A DNA stretch of 64,000 nt from Dryas octopetala (taxonomy: Eukaryota > Streptophyta > Magnoliopsida > Rosales > Rosaceae): NCBI GenBank assembly GCA_963921425.1, contig OY992840.1, positions 6,760,501 through 6,824,500 on the forward strand, given 5' to 3'. Shown here one piece after another: positions 1 to 11,015 of this stretch. Below the pieces are notes generated by a model that was not told the DNA's origin, ran no database searches, and was given only the letters and a program-made list of their open reading frames with translations. Within the stretch, counting starts at the first letter, position 1, and each line of letters opens with the position of its first letter. The position numbers were made by a program, and so were the translations under genes.

Positions 1-1356
1 GTCCTAATTCATATCTAGATGAGCTATTTCAGCTCCTATTAAGTCCCTTAATTCTTATAGAATACTGATAGTATATATAGCTGGTATAAGGATGAATCCG
101 GATTGATCTAGGTGAACTCAATTTCTTGTTCCTGAAGTCATGATGAGTTGTTGTCATTGTCTAAGTGAACTAGTGTATGTCCATATAGAATTCTTACATG
201 GACCTCCTAATTTGAGATGAAGTGTCAAATTCATGCTTGTCCTTGGGTTCAGTTACTTAGTTCTAAAAGTATGCTAGGAGTTATACCGGCTATGCTTTCA
301 AACCTCTAATTATCCACGTTTAGGACATCTTGCTATCTTAAACCTATGATTTGTTTTCATTAGGTTGTGAAAGGATAATATATAATGTCAATTATGGATT
401 AGACTGGATTGGTCCACTGTTGTTTACAAAATTTGACAGGTACAATCATGCCACTAGAACTAAAGTACGATTGCATACAAAAATATAGCATGCATGATAA
501 CCAGTCCGTCATAAAAATGCATTGCATGTTATGTGTCTGCCTGTTGCCTTGTCACATTGTTTTGTTAAGGTTTTGAGTGGATAATTAGTATAACTTCTAG
601 GATTATGGTTAAATAAGGCTGTTAACATGTTAGATTTTGGATTCTAGTTTAAGAATAGGGTTTCTATTTGTAAGTGAAACTCAGTTTTAATAAATAGTTG
701 TTTTTTAAAAACCCTATATTTATTAAATTTATTTAACTTATGTATAAAGATTTTGGGTTGATTAAGCAAATGATCAGCTGAATTGGTAAAGCTCAACCCT
801 ACACAGACCTAGTATTTGCAGTAAAGTTAGGCAACATGGTTGACTACATAGTGATCTCGGATTCCGAACCAGAGTCTCCAATCCCACCCACTCAGACACC
901 CACAACTCCAGTTTACAATAGTGATGAAGATCCTTAATTCTATGACAGTGTGTGTATACCACCTGAAGTGCCCTCTTCTCCCTTATTTAATTCCCTTATA
1001 CTTTCTTAGAGGTTTGAAGTTTAAAGAGATATGTCTCATATTTTTATTCAAAGCTCTTGTTTTTATTTAAACGAATAAATTTTTCAAATGCCTTACTTCC
1101 AAGCTGTTTTGAGGAAATAATTTAGAGCTTGTAGAGAACTTTTACAATCTTGTTTTGTAAGGAGTTTGAGGGCCAGACATTTTAAAAAGAATTTCTTACT
1201 GATACAACCTTAATTAGGGCTCACAAACCATGCATGCTTCTAGTAGCACTCTGTCCTACCTATTCAATCTCGAGTATAACAAAAAAAGAAGTATAGCTTT
1301 ATATTAATCATTTGATTTTAGGATTACTTATCACAGACTTAGTAATCATTTATAAA
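1..1356. other. AT-rich intergenic DNA, no gene recognised
   Basis: No reading frame here has recognisable protein content; the longest, a minus-strand frame at 774-962, shows no domain or coding bias that I can support. I see no clear inverted-repeat element or RNA gene. The stretch ends where a dispersed repeat begins at about 1357. Confidence 0.6.
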
Positions 1357-2530
1357 CTTGGATGTCCACTAGCTGTGGCACTGCCACCAAACCTTCTAGG
1401 CTCAAGTTTGGGGTGTAACAGGCCTCCCCTTTACATTTTTTCAATGTAGGATAAATAACTATGCCAATAATATAACACAAGCATACTCATTGAATTTTTT
1501 CACCCAATAATATAATTTTTTAGAATAAATATTCAATATGATATCAGAGCCACCAACATTAATTACATACCCTTAAAAAAATAGAAAATTAGGATTAAAT
1601 ACTAAATATTAATAGTTTTTCAGTAAAGCAGCAATATACTATTTTTTTTTTTAATTTAGGTACTAACCTAGAGCAAGACATGTTGGATTAGGTCACAAAT
1701 CGGTTTGCTATACAGTTATTACTGTCGAATAATCACAGTTGTGACTATTTCAAATTCATAAAAATTCAAAATTTATAAGAGTTTAATGTTTTTTATTTAA
1801 GCTTGAAAGATGAAGTCATATAACCTAGAAACTAAACATTAAAATTTAAGCTTTGCAAATATTGAAAAAATAATAAATCAATAAAAAAGTTATGACTGTT
1901 AGATAGTCACACCTTGGTATAACTATATATGTTTTTTAAAGTTGGTACCTAAACTGAAATTTAGTATCTAAAGTGAAATAATATAAATATTTTGGTAATT
2001 AAAATAAAAAACATTATAATTTGGTACCTAAAATCAACGGACCTTAAAAAAAATCACACATCAGAATTATATTACTTCGGATCACTAAAAAAAAAAAGAT
2101 CAATTGTCCATATACAAGACCCCCAAATTAGGGATCCTAGGTGGGAGGGAGAGTTGAGGATTAGTCCACAACTTATGTCATGTAAAATTTTCAAGGCTTT
2201 TTGGGCTGCAAAATTTAGAAAATAACTAATATCAAGGAGTGTCTCTAATGAAATGGCAAAAACATAAAGCAACAACAAAAATATGATAAGTCTGATAAAT
2301 TAATAAGGATATATATAAGAAGGAGAAACACACCATTTTACACAAATATTAATGCATGAATATATAAGTACAAAATTATTGCAAGCCTAATCGACCTAAT
2401 TTGGTACACTATAATTAATCTAACATATGATTAATATAAAGACTAGTTAATTGTTTTTTATTTCCCTTTTTTTCAGAACATGTTAACATATGCATGCGGA
2501 CGATATAGTTGGTTGGTTGGAAAAACTGTG
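1357..2530 (+). repeat. Dispersed repeat, copy A (interrupted)
   Basis: This region matches 56821-57470 in the same orientation over nearly its whole length: shared blocks include the stretch around 1370-1460, the stretch around 2060-2300 and the stretch around 2310-2520. Copy A carries an extra block of about 490 bp (about 1568-2055) absent from the other copy, so the latter gives the empty-site state. A sequence close to the tRNA-Met primer-binding consensus (ATCAGAGCC core, near 1542-1551) raises the possibility of an LTR-retroelement-related fossil, but no coding part is visible. Family unassigned. Confidence 0.7.
1568..2055 (-). mobile_element. Non-autonomous repeat (family F2) inserted in copy A
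   Basis: Absent from the related locus at 56.8-57.5 kb, so it is an insertion. Its reverse complement matches 2921-3180 and the split repeat at 10110-11015, including the segments reading CTTGCTCTAGGTTAGTACC and ATTTTAATGTTTAGT. Ends are AT-rich and the target duplication is not clear by eye, so class is unknown; bounds are good to about 10 bp because of the empty-site comparison. Confidence 0.65.
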
Positions 2531-2920
2531 TGCCTCCCTATTGAGGGAACAATGTATAATTAATGAGGTACTAACAAAGAGACAGAGTAAATGAGGATGC
2601 TGCATGTTTGTGAATAAATCCACATGAATTCAACAACCAATTACCATCTAACACGTGGTACATCGGCCTTATTTTCTGTTCTGACTTTTCAATGGTCAAT
2701 TTGGTCAGACCCAGCTATCTATGTCATCATGCTAGCTCAGCAGTACAAATAGTGTACATTTGGGATCAGCTCTTACCTCCGGGCTACCCAGGTCCGATCC
2801 GAACCGACATTGAGATCCACCAAGAACTCGAGAGATCATTTTTCTCCAGACATCTTCAGCTCGGCTTGAATCCAAATGTTATCTTTTCTCCAATCACAAC
2901 TGTAGGTCACAGTTCGGCTC
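2531..2920. other. Unassigned spacer
   Basis: This follows the point where the two dispersed-repeat copies diverge. It includes a short plus-strand frame at 2692-2934 with no recognisable domain. I see no gene or delimited element. Confidence 0.5.
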
Positions 2921-3180
2921 GGCTTAAACTTTAATGTTTAGTCTTTGACTCTCTGGGTTATAGGACTTCATCCTCTACGCCTAAATCAAAAGCATTAAAC
3001 CCATATAAATTTTGAATTTTTATGAATTTAAAACTGTTCGACAGTCACAACTGTATAACAAACCGATTTGTAACCTAATTCAAAATTTCTTGCTCTAGGT
3101 TAGTACCTAAACTAAAAAAAATTAGTGTAATTGTTGCTTTGTTGAAAACTATTAATATTAATTTTCTATAGAAGTGTCGA
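2921..3180 (+). mobile_element. F2 repeat fragment
   Basis: About 260 bp match the second half of the F2 repeat at 10.7-11.0 kb and the reverse complement of 1568-2055: shared landmarks are TTTAATGTTTAGT near the start, AAAAGCATTAAACCC, and CTTGCTCTAGGTTAGTACC near 3097. The first half of the element is missing, so this is a truncated copy. Confidence 0.65.
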
Positions 3181-4426
3181 CTTAATTTTACTTTTTTTTT
3201 TTTTGAAAAAATTGGTAGTTGCAAGTGACATGTGGCACCCTATAAGTGTAATGAAACAAAATTCAAGGGGAGCCACTTTGTGCAACTGTCAGTTGGATCC
3301 AACCATCCAAATTGTGCCCTCTAGACCATGCTCACAAATTCGACTATTGGAAAGGCAAAAAAAGGCGTCATCAAAACAAAACGAGAACATCTAAATAGCG
3401 TCTTAATTTGGGCTAGTGGATGAGGCTCAGTCTTCATTTGTTGGAGTAGGTTATAAATCAAAACTCATGGACAATAGTGCATTGTTAAAAAAATAAAAAG
3501 CGTATTTAAAATTCGAAAAACCATCGATCCTTATATCTTTCATATGTCACGTAATAAAAGACGTTAGAAAGAAAATAAGACATTTAAAAAGCTTCATTAA
3601 AAAGTAAAGAGGACATCTAAAAAGCGTTCTTAAAGCTCAAAAACAATTAAAAAAATTATTAAAAGCACCCATAAAATTCAATTATGGAAGAAAAAGAAGA
3701 AGACATTGCTAACAAAAATTATATTTTGTTAAGATATATAAAGGAAATATTTTCATAAAACGTTACATAATCTACAAATTTCGATGAAACAAACCATGTC
3801 AAAGTTGTAAATAAAAAATATAGGTCATCAAAAGTTTCATATTCAATGTAATTCTCAGATGAATGCACCAATATTTCTTCAGCCCACTTTCTTCCTAGCA
3901 CATTAACTTCTTCTCGGGTGTATGTGACTTTTCGTTTAAACTGTAATAATTAATAATGAGTCTGTTGTTAAAATATATAAAAGGTTGAGATGTGAATAAT
4001 CTAAAAGTAGTTAAGCACGAGACATAGTTTGAGACATGAATAAACATGATACAAAAATGCAGCTAAAAGCCTAAAGTAGTGAAGCACAAGACGTAAGCAA
4101 TTAATTTTCTTAGAAACAATCAAGCAGTACGAAAGAGGATAACTTTTTATAATCATAAATGAATAGATGACTAAATTCTTTGAAAATAAAACACCAACTG
4201 AGGAGAAAATTAAGCAAAAATTAGTCATTTAATACAATTCAAAGCACCATGACATTTCCTTAAAAAGAAATTAATTAAATTATTTAATTAGTGACTAAAT
4301 CTAATTTCCTATTTTATTTTGCCGAAAATTTCATTTTTTCATTTCTTGGTATATACAACACATATGGTGATAATATAGAGAGGATATCAGTTATGAGAAA
4401 AGGCTTAAAATCTTTCATTGCTATAA
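3181..4426. other. AT-rich intergenic DNA, nothing recognised
   Basis: Short frames only (for example plus 3203-3394, minus 3719-3901 and 4001-4228), none with recognisable domains. No delimited transposon, tRNA or other RNA gene seen. Confidence 0.55.
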
Positions 4427-4435
4427 ACTAATTTA

Positions 4436-4983
4436 GAGGAAATTGCAGATTTAGTCCAGTTATTTTATACCTAGTTCAATTTTGGTCCACAATCTTTTTT
4501 AAGTTCTGTTTTGATCCACTAATTATTTCACTTGTTCAATAAAGGTCCAGATTTGTTTTCTCAAATTTGGTATGTCTTTTATCCTATCAAATCTCACCCA
4601 AATTCAGCAAATATATACTTATTTTAAAGCTATGCATTTCTTCTTTACAAACATATAAAGATCATTCAAATTGAAATTCTAAAACTCAAGATAATTGACC
4701 CCAAAGTAGGGTATCCGAAACTGTCAATTTTTCAAATTTCACCTAATCTCAATTCTCTTAGATTAAAATTCTCCAAATTTGTTTTTATGACTAAGGAATG
4801 ATAAAATATAACTTATACTTCAATTATAATTGAAGAAAACACAACCCAAAGGATTTAAAGTCACAAATCTGGACCTTTATTGAACAAATGAAACAATTAG
4901 TAGACCAAAACAGAACTTAAAAAAGATCGTGGACCAAAATTGAACTAGGTATAAAATAAATGGACCAAATCTGTAATTTCCTC
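4436..4983 (+). mobile_element. Mutator-like MITE (family M1), full length, 548 bp
   Basis: The element begins GAGGAAATTGCAGATTTAG and ends with the inverted counterpart CAAATCTGTAATTTCCTC. It is flanked by a perfect 9-bp direct repeat, ACTAATTTA, at 4427-4435 and 4984-4992, the target-duplication size typical of Mutator-like elements. The terminal inverted repeats continue for about 100 bp. There is no coding capacity, so it is non-autonomous. A second copy of exactly the same length, in opposite orientation, lies at 47121-47668, and a degraded copy at about 40961-41476. Confidence 0.88.
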
Positions 4984-4992
4984 ACTAATTTA

Positions 4993-5990
4993 AATACATA
5001 AAATCTTTCACGCTGCCGTCAGGGTCGTGATCGTGGTTCACCCCCGCATGATCTTATCCAAGTTAAAGCTCCCTAGAAGAATGAAAAAATTCATCAAGGA
5101 GATTTCTGAAACATTTTTCTGAAAGTGTTTTATTTATTTTTACTTCCTTTTTTTATTTAAATATCGTCTTTAAGAATTATTCAACAAAAGGTAATTCATT
5201 TTAGTCCAAACATCACCTTCCAACATCATAAATGGTGTTTCCAAAAAAAGAAAAAGAAAAACCACATAATAAATATCGATCATAATATATATAGTAGGTC
5301 TCCATAAAATTTAAACTTCAAATTATATTAAAATGAAATTGAGATTAGTGTGGCTACAGCACCAAATGATCCTTGGCACAATCATTGATTCATTATAAAG
5401 GTTTACTAAAAATTTGAATAATTATTATCTTTTCGGACACAGGTCCTCTGCTCGGATTTTTCTCTGCTAAGATCTGCTTGACTTCTGTTTGAAAACATGC
5501 CAACTCATTTAAATTCCATCTAATTGCTACAAATTTGACAACACATAATTTAAAATAAAAAATAAAAAAACTCCTTCCACAAATAGAAAGCACAAACGCC
5601 GTTCCACTCATCTGTTAGACTGTTACCATCTTCAACTATATTTGTTTGCTTTAGAATATGAATCGTGGCCAAAAAAAAAGAAAAGAATATGAATCGAGGC
5701 ATAATAAACCAGAGCGTAGAGGCCAGCAACTTCATTTCAATATCCTTCAAATTTTAGTTCCAAAGCAATTAAAACTTTGAAAAACAACAATTTTCAGTCA
5801 TTTCAGACTCAATTTTGTATTTGTTCTTCTTGCAAGTTGGAATTATAAGAACATGGTAGCAGTAAAAACAATGTAAATTCTGAAAATAAACCCTCAAAAC
5901 CCAGCACAATTTTTTTTTTTTTTTTGTTCCAAAGCAAAAACGCATCATTTTAGGAATCAGAACCTCATTCATTACACATTTGCTTTCTTT
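4993..5990. other. AT-rich intergenic DNA
   Basis: Contains homopolymer runs (for example T16 near 5911) and short frames without recognisable domains. It lies beyond the 3' end of the minus-strand ABCF gene. No delimited element seen. Confidence 0.5.
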
Positions 5991-6723
5991 TGAAATAATA
6001 GATGCAAGCTAAGATCCAATAATACTGGCATAAAGTAGAGCCAAGAATTCATAAATGCAGCCCTGCTGTACATAGAACAAGTTTTCTAAAACTGAAGAAG
6101 TCAAAATGGAGCTTTAATATACACATATTAACATAAAACATACATTTGTTTCTCCATTTCCATAAGAACCACCAGCCAAAGTTCCACTCAGATCCAACAT
6201 GGTAATCAGAAACTTTTGCAAACAGGGATGAATGGTATGATCAATGAGTCTGCCACAGCAGCTCCAGACATCATGCCAAAACCCCTCTCTCCAAGTGAAG
6301 CCTTTTTTCAACAACTGGGCTCTAGAAAGAATGCCCTTCCAAAAGGGCTACAAGAAACGTTTTATTTATTGTTTTCAAATCTAGTTAAATGTAGGCCCAA
6401 TTAAAATATTGAAATTTCACAGGTTTTCTCAAACCTTAACAAGCCATTCCCTATTAATCTAACAGCCTACTAGTAGTCCAGACCTACACGTCAAAGCAAA
6501 GGTTCTGACCAAAAAACAGAAAGAGAAGAAGAGAGAATACAATAATGTACACTCCATGTAAATGTTAATCTTACAAAGACATCTATCTAATGTTACACTC
6601 TCCACAACCCGAATGATTATACACTCAAAAAATAGTAATAATAAAAATGCATCAGTAGGATGCAATCTCATGAACAGTATTAATATGTAATCAGCAAAAT
6701 TTACTATAATAAAAAATGCAAAC
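5991..6723 (-). other. 3' flank / probable 3' UTR of the ABCF4-like gene
   Basis: This is directly downstream of the ABCF stop codon on the minus strand and is less AT-rich than the intergenic DNA beyond it. A 66-codon minus-strand frame (6114-6314) has a non-random look, but I recognise no domain and cannot tell an unrecognised last exon from 3' UTR. Several AT-rich stretches could serve as plant polyadenylation signals; none is diagnostic. Confidence 0.4.
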
Positions 6724-8877
6724 TTAGTCATCGACCTCAGCTTTAATTTCTCTTTGTAGCTCCTCCTTGTACTCCTCAAAAGTCCCAGGGAAAGTCCTCA
6801 CAGTACCATCTTCAACAACCCAAATTTGGCTCTTCTCTTCATCGTCACACACACGTGATATCAGCCTAGAGTCATGACTAACCAGTATAACTCCACCAGT
6901 GAATTCATCAAGTGCATCGGCCAGTGCATCAATACTCTGCATATCCAAATGATTTGTGGGTTCATCCAACAGCAAAATGTGGGGCTTTGAAAAGTAAATT
7001 GATGTGAAGACAACGCGGGCTTTCTGCCCTCCAGATAATTTTGCGATTGGAGTAAGATGATTGTGGCTAGGGAGTCCATATTTTCCAAGCTTTGCACGGA
7101 CAGCCTCTTGCTTGCTAAGTCCCTCTTGGTCTGGATGAAGACGAAGAAGGTACTGAACCGGTGTCTCGTCCATTGTCAGGAGGTCCACAAAGTGCTGTGA
7201 ATACCTACCGATCCTCAACTTCTGACTCCTCCTTACTTCACCCTCAACAGGAACCAAATCACCGGCAAGAAGATTGAGCAGAGTAGACTTTCCCGCTCCG
7301 TTAGGTCCAACAATGGCAACACGAGTCCCCATATCAATACCAACATCAACATTCGACAGCTTGAAGTCCTCCCGGTTTGGATAACTGAAGCTGACTTCAA
7401 CAAGTTGCAGGAGTGGAGGTGTAAGCTCAGTAGGGTCAGGAAAGTGGAACTCCACACTGTAATCCTTCCACTTTTTAGGAGCCTCAACTGGGTTTTCATC
7501 CTCATCAACCTTGCCCTTGGCCTTGTTCTTTGATACTTCCTTAGCTGCTGCAGACTTTGCTCGATCCTTGACCTTCTCCAGTTGGACCCGACTTCCAGTC
7601 CTTTTGGCAGCTTTCAACTTCTTCTCAAAAATTTCATACATTTTGTTCACCTCTTTGCGGCGCTGCTCATACCCAGTTTCAAAATCATCAAAGTTTCCAC
7701 GGTAGAAGTGGAGTTTCAGATCATGCAGATGAATAATCTCAATGCAAACCGTGTTAAGGAAATCCCGATCGTGTGAGACAACAACCAAGGTCTTTTTCCA
7801 GCGGCACAAGTACTCCTCCAACCAGAGAACAGCCCTCAAGTCAAGATGGTTTGTGGGTTCATCAAGCAACAGAAGAGTTGGTTGCACAAAAAGTGCCCTT
7901 GCTAATGAAATTCTCATCCTCCAACCACCACTGAATGACTTAGTGGGACGGCCTTGCATATCCCTTGTGAAGCCCAACCCAGCAAGAATCTTTGAAGCCT
8001 GAGCTTCAGCAGCATCTGACCCCATCAACTGCAATTTCTCATACAACTCAGCAAGCTTCTCACCTGCATCATCATCATGGCTGTCCTCTTCCTCCCCAGA
8101 AACTGAATACTGCAAAGCTGCAACCTCTTGCCGAAGCTTGAGAAGTTCTTCATTAGCTGAAACAACTGCTTCAAGAGCTGTTCTGTCATCACCAACTACC
8201 TCTTGTTCAACCAAAAGCACATCAATGTTTTTTGGTACTGGAATCTTCCTCCAAGCAAGAAGCTTTAAGAGAGTAGACTTACCCATTCCATTGGGCCCAA
8301 TCAAACCGTATCTCTTCCCATGTGATATCTTCACTGATGCATTCTTTAGAAGTTCCTTTCCCCGAGCTGACACAGAAAAATTTTCTATTGTTATATCCTT
8401 GACATTAGCATCGCCATCTTCACCATCAAGTACCGAGGCCCGGCTTCCAATAACAACAGTGAAAGCATCATGATCATCTTTAAGGGCCTCCTTCCTTGCT
8501 TGCTCAACAGCATAGGCAGCAAGAAGGTCCTTCTTTTCACGCTTTTTTAACTCTTTGTCTGTAATGGATACATCAAGCGGCTTATAATTTGACCTCTTTT
8601 GCTGTGCACTTTCTTGTTGTGCTACCTCTTCCAAGACATCCTCATCTTCTTCATCAGAGGGAGGGAGATCGATACCATCAGTGTATGATGATTTTGGAGC
8701 AACTTTTGGCTTTGTGCTCGAGGATGATCCTTTTTTGGGCTTATCAGGCTTCTGGTCCATGCTGGCCAACATGGCAGAGACTGATAGTTTCTGATTCTTC
8801 CCATCTTTAGATGCATCTTTTCCAGTTGACTTAGCCTTCATCGTCACACCAGTGTCCTCTGTCTTTTTTTTTCCCAT
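6724..8877 (-). CDS. ABCF4: ABC transporter F family member 4-like (GCN4-type) ATPase
   Basis: An uninterrupted 717-aa frame in one exon. ABCF proteins have two ATP-binding cassettes and no membrane segments; in eukaryotes they act with ribosomes and translation control (Gcn20/ABCF1 type), so a soluble role is expected. Residues 1-150 form a charged Lys/Asp/Glu-rich tail. Cassette 1: Walker A GPNGMGKST 194-202, signature FSGGW at 315-319, Walker B LLLLDEPTNHLD from 335, H-loop SHD near 368. A basic linker (about 400-460) follows. Cassette 2: Walker A GPNGAGKST 524-532, signature LSGGQ 614-618, Walker B LLLDEPTNHLD from 635, H-loop SHD near 667. All catalytic motifs are intact. Length is close to Arabidopsis ABCF4/GCN4 (about 720 aa), which is why I assign that member; the exact paralog is inferred from the acidic N-terminus. 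The start MGKKKTED is preceded by a splice acceptor, consistent with a 5'-UTR intron. Confidence 0.95.
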   Translation of the reverse strand: MGKKKTEDTGVTMKAKSTGKDASKDGKNQKLSVSAMLASMDQKPDKPKKGSSSSTKPKVAPKSSYTDGIDLPPSDEEDEDVLEEVAQQESAQQKRSNYKPLDVSITDKELKKREKKDLLAAYAVEQARKEALKDDHDAFTVVIGSRASVLDGEDGDANVKDITIENFSVSARGKELLKNASVKISHGKRYGLIGPNGMGKSTLLKLLAWRKIPVPKNIDVLLVEQEVVGDDRTALEAVVSANEELLKLRQEVAALQYSVSGEEEDSHDDDAGEKLAELYEKLQLMGSDAAEAQASKILAGLGFTRDMQGRPTKSFSGGWRMRISLARALFVQPTLLLLDEPTNHLDLRAVLWLEEYLCRWKKTLVVVSHDRDFLNTVCIEIIHLHDLKLHFYRGNFDDFETGYEQRRKEVNKMYEIFEKKLKAAKRTGSRVQLEKVKDRAKSAAAKEVSKNKAKGKVDEDENPVEAPKKWKDYSVEFHFPDPTELTPPLLQLVEVSFSYPNREDFKLSNVDVGIDMGTRVAIVGPNGAGKSTLLNLLAGDLVPVEGEVRRSQKLRIGRYSQHFVDLLTMDETPVQYLLRLHPDQEGLSKQEAVRAKLGKYGLPSHNHLTPIAKLSGGQKARVVFTSIYFSKPHILLLDEPTNHLDMQSIDALADALDEFTGGVILVSHDSRLISRVCDDEEKSQIWVVEDGTVRTFPGTFEEYKEELQREIKAEVDD

Positions 8878-8889
8878 TGCAGCAGTTAT

Positions 8890-9473
8890 CTGATTTAAAA
8901 AAAAAAAAAGATATTACTTCAATGAGCTTAAACTTTAGGTGATGTTAAATTAAAACCAAATGATTACGTAACTGATTCAGCACATTTAAAAGAAGTACAG
9001 TGCACTGAGTGCACATAACATATTTGTTCAAGAACATGGTTCTTATCAAGGTTTTAAAACGCTAATGCATAAGGCAAAAAGTTTTCGGTCTCATCAGGCG
9101 AGGCGTAAGCCTTGACATAAATATATAATATAGTTCAAAAAATAGCATTAATAGTCATTCAAGCAAAATAATCAACATAAACATATCAAATTCAACAAGA
9201 TCATCCAACTAAAATAAGAATCCTAACAAGATCATACACAAAACATACAAAATACAATCCTAAAGGGAATTCCACTTTATTCATCCCATTCATCATCACC
9301 AACATCCTTCAAACTAACATCACTATCATCATGTCCCAATGTATCAATGTGGGAAGGAGATTTTGCTCTATCAAAGAAAGAAACTTGGGGATCATCATCT
9401 TCAAAACGAACAGTAAATCATCACAACAGAAACTCCATTTTCGATCGAAACAGAAGAGGAAGAAAAAAAAAAC
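8890..9473 (-). other. Probable 5'-UTR intron of the ABCF4-like gene
   Basis: On the minus strand a pyrimidine tract ending TTTAAATCAG stands 12 bases before the initiator ATG (acceptor G at 8890), and a donor-like AAG/GTTTTT lies at 9474/9473. Between them is AT-rich, non-coding sequence including what looks like an old repeat insertion around 9040-9320. A leader intron is common in plant housekeeping genes. Splice sites are predicted by eye only. Confidence 0.6.
9277..9417 (-). pseudogene. Short acidic coding-like fragment inside the ABCF4 leader intron
   Basis: A minus-strand frame of about 46 codons without an ATG reads ...FEDDDPQVSFFDRAKSP... and ends DVGDDEWDE before a stop at 9277-9279. 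The composition is protein-like and acidic, resembling a C-terminal tail. It sits beside repeat-like sequence (about 9040-9260). It may be a captured exon or a transposase tail; I cannot assign a family. It should not be part of the ABCF product. Confidence 0.3.
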
Positions 9474-9715
9474 CTTCCAAACGGAAGTGTTGCAGCAGCC
9501 GGACTCAGAGCAGAGCAGCTAGGGTGCTCCAAAGGAACTTCTATGCCGCCGAAATGACCTCCAACACCATGGGTTGCTGTCGAAATCTCCAATCAGAGCA
9601 GCTAGGGTTTGGGTCTTCAATGACAGAGTTGAGAAGAGAGAGTCGCGCAGGAATTGGGGTTTTCTGTATTGTTTATTTGTTTGAGGCTCAGCGTTTGTTT
9701 TAATTTTGGTTTTTA
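9474..9715 (-). other. Predicted untranslated first exon of the ABCF4-like gene
   Basis: This lies between the site II motifs at 9720-9730 and the predicted donor at 9473. It is markedly less AT-rich than its surroundings, as expected of a leader exon. The two overlapping minus frames here (9401-9592, 9519-9731) look like chance frames in a leader. The transcription start is not defined by the sequence. Confidence 0.45.
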
Positions 9716-9745
9716 AAAAAGCCCAGCCCAAAACGACACCGTTTG
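9716..9745 (-). promoter_or_regulatory. Site II (TGGGCY) pair in the ABCF4-like promoter
   Basis: The minus strand reads CGTTTTGGGCTGGGCTTTT, holding two overlapping TGGGCT motifs. Site II elements are bound by TCP factors and are common in plant promoters of translation-related and growth-related genes, which fits the ABCF role. Next to it is an ACGACACCGTTT motif of a kind often seen in eudicot promoters. Function here is inferred. Confidence 0.5.
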
Positions 9746-10109
9746 GGATGTTTGAGAGAAAAAGAGAGTGCGTGTCTATTCAACCCCCATTCTAGGCACA
9801 TCTAGGTCTATCTTGTAGATTTACAAAACAAGTTGCAAGCAAAGTTTACTGTAAAAAACATTAATCACTATAATGAATTGACCATTTGAGGATGAAACTT
9901 TAGGCAACGCCTTGCACTTTCTTGCCAAAAGGGAGGAGTAGGTGACTAATTTTGATGGGCATCGCCATTAAGTCGTCATCCCCCTTTTTGGGAGAATCTA
10001 ATGAATTGGACGACGACTCTAACTCATTTTGGCAGCCACATGAGGATCACCTATTGTAATCAATATAACATGAACTAAAACAAGATACAAGAACAATAAC
10101 AATAGCATC
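9746..10109. other. Unassigned upstream DNA
   Basis: No gene or delimited element seen. Sequence is moderately AT-rich and lies upstream of the ABCF4-like promoter. Confidence 0.45.
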
Positions 10110-11015
10110 CAATAAAAAATATCTAAAAAGTCCATTGAATTTAGATACCAAATTTTAATATTTTGTTTATTGAGTGTTCATAAATTTTTTTTTGTTTAGA
10201 AATTTCTACTTTGACTATACAACAGTCACAATTTTTTTATTGATTTATTGTTTTTTCAGTGTTTGTGAGACTTAGGCCCCCCCGTTTGGAATTGTTGTGG
10301 AGGACCCAAAATCTGTTGTAGATGACAATTTTCAATCACCCACAACAGTTTTGGTGTTTGGTAAAAAAAAATGAAAAAATGCTTTGCCCCACAATTCTCA
10401 ACTCCCACAGTAAAAATAGAAAGCAAGTTTGTAGGTGCTTTTGAAAGTTGCAGTGAATCACAACAATAATGAAAATTTTATTTTGCCCATTATAAATAGC
10501 CACAACAGTTTTACATTACAATTTACCAAACACCTTCACACTACTTTTTGTAGTCACAACACTTTTGAAAATATAGTTTACCAAACACTCAACTGCTTTA
10601 CTTTATAGCTGACTTTACTTCACAGCTGTTTTCTTTTACATTTGTTTTTTCTCATAGCAATCTCAAACTAAGCCTTAAACTTTAATGTTTAGTCCCTAGA
10701 TTGTAGGACTTTAACCCCTAAGCCTAAATCAAAAGCATTAAACCCTTATAAACTTTGAATTTTCATGAATTTCATACAGTCGTCACTGATATATAGCAAA
10801 CCGAAAAAAAGTAACGGAAAACCACCAAAGGCTCGGTACTTTGGCTAAGCATTCAATGTCAAAAAATTCACGTTTCGTACAGTTTGTGACCTAATTCAAA
10901 ATGTCTTGCTCTAAGTTAATACCTAAACTAAAAAAAATTAGTATTTTGCTATTTTATTGAAAAACTATTGATATTTGGTATTTAATCTTAATTTTCTAAT
11001 ATCTCGGCAAAAAAA
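10110..11015 (+). mobile_element. F2 repeat, split by a younger element
   Basis: The parts before 10275 and after 10674 together match the reverse complement of 1568-2055: shared landmarks are TTTATTGATTTATTGTTTTTTC before the split (around 10235-10257) and TTTAATGTTTAGTCCC after it (from about 10681). A further stretch around 10801-10872 has no counterpart in the other copies and may be another small insertion. Edges are approximate. Confidence 0.65.
10275..10674 (+). mobile_element. PIF/Harbinger-like MITE nested in F2, 400 bp
   Basis: Starts GGCCCCCCCGTTTGGAATTG and ends with the imperfect inverse CAATCTCAAACTAAGCC. It is flanked by TTA at 10272-10274 and 10675-10677, the target duplication typical of PIF/Harbinger (Tourist-like) elements. 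Related F2 copies read straight through this point, which supports the insertion. No coding capacity. Confidence 0.72.

Noticed and set aside
6861-8816. Several frames of 60-111 codons overlapping the ABCF gene
   Set aside because: They overlap the intact two-cassette ATPase frame and have no recognisable content.
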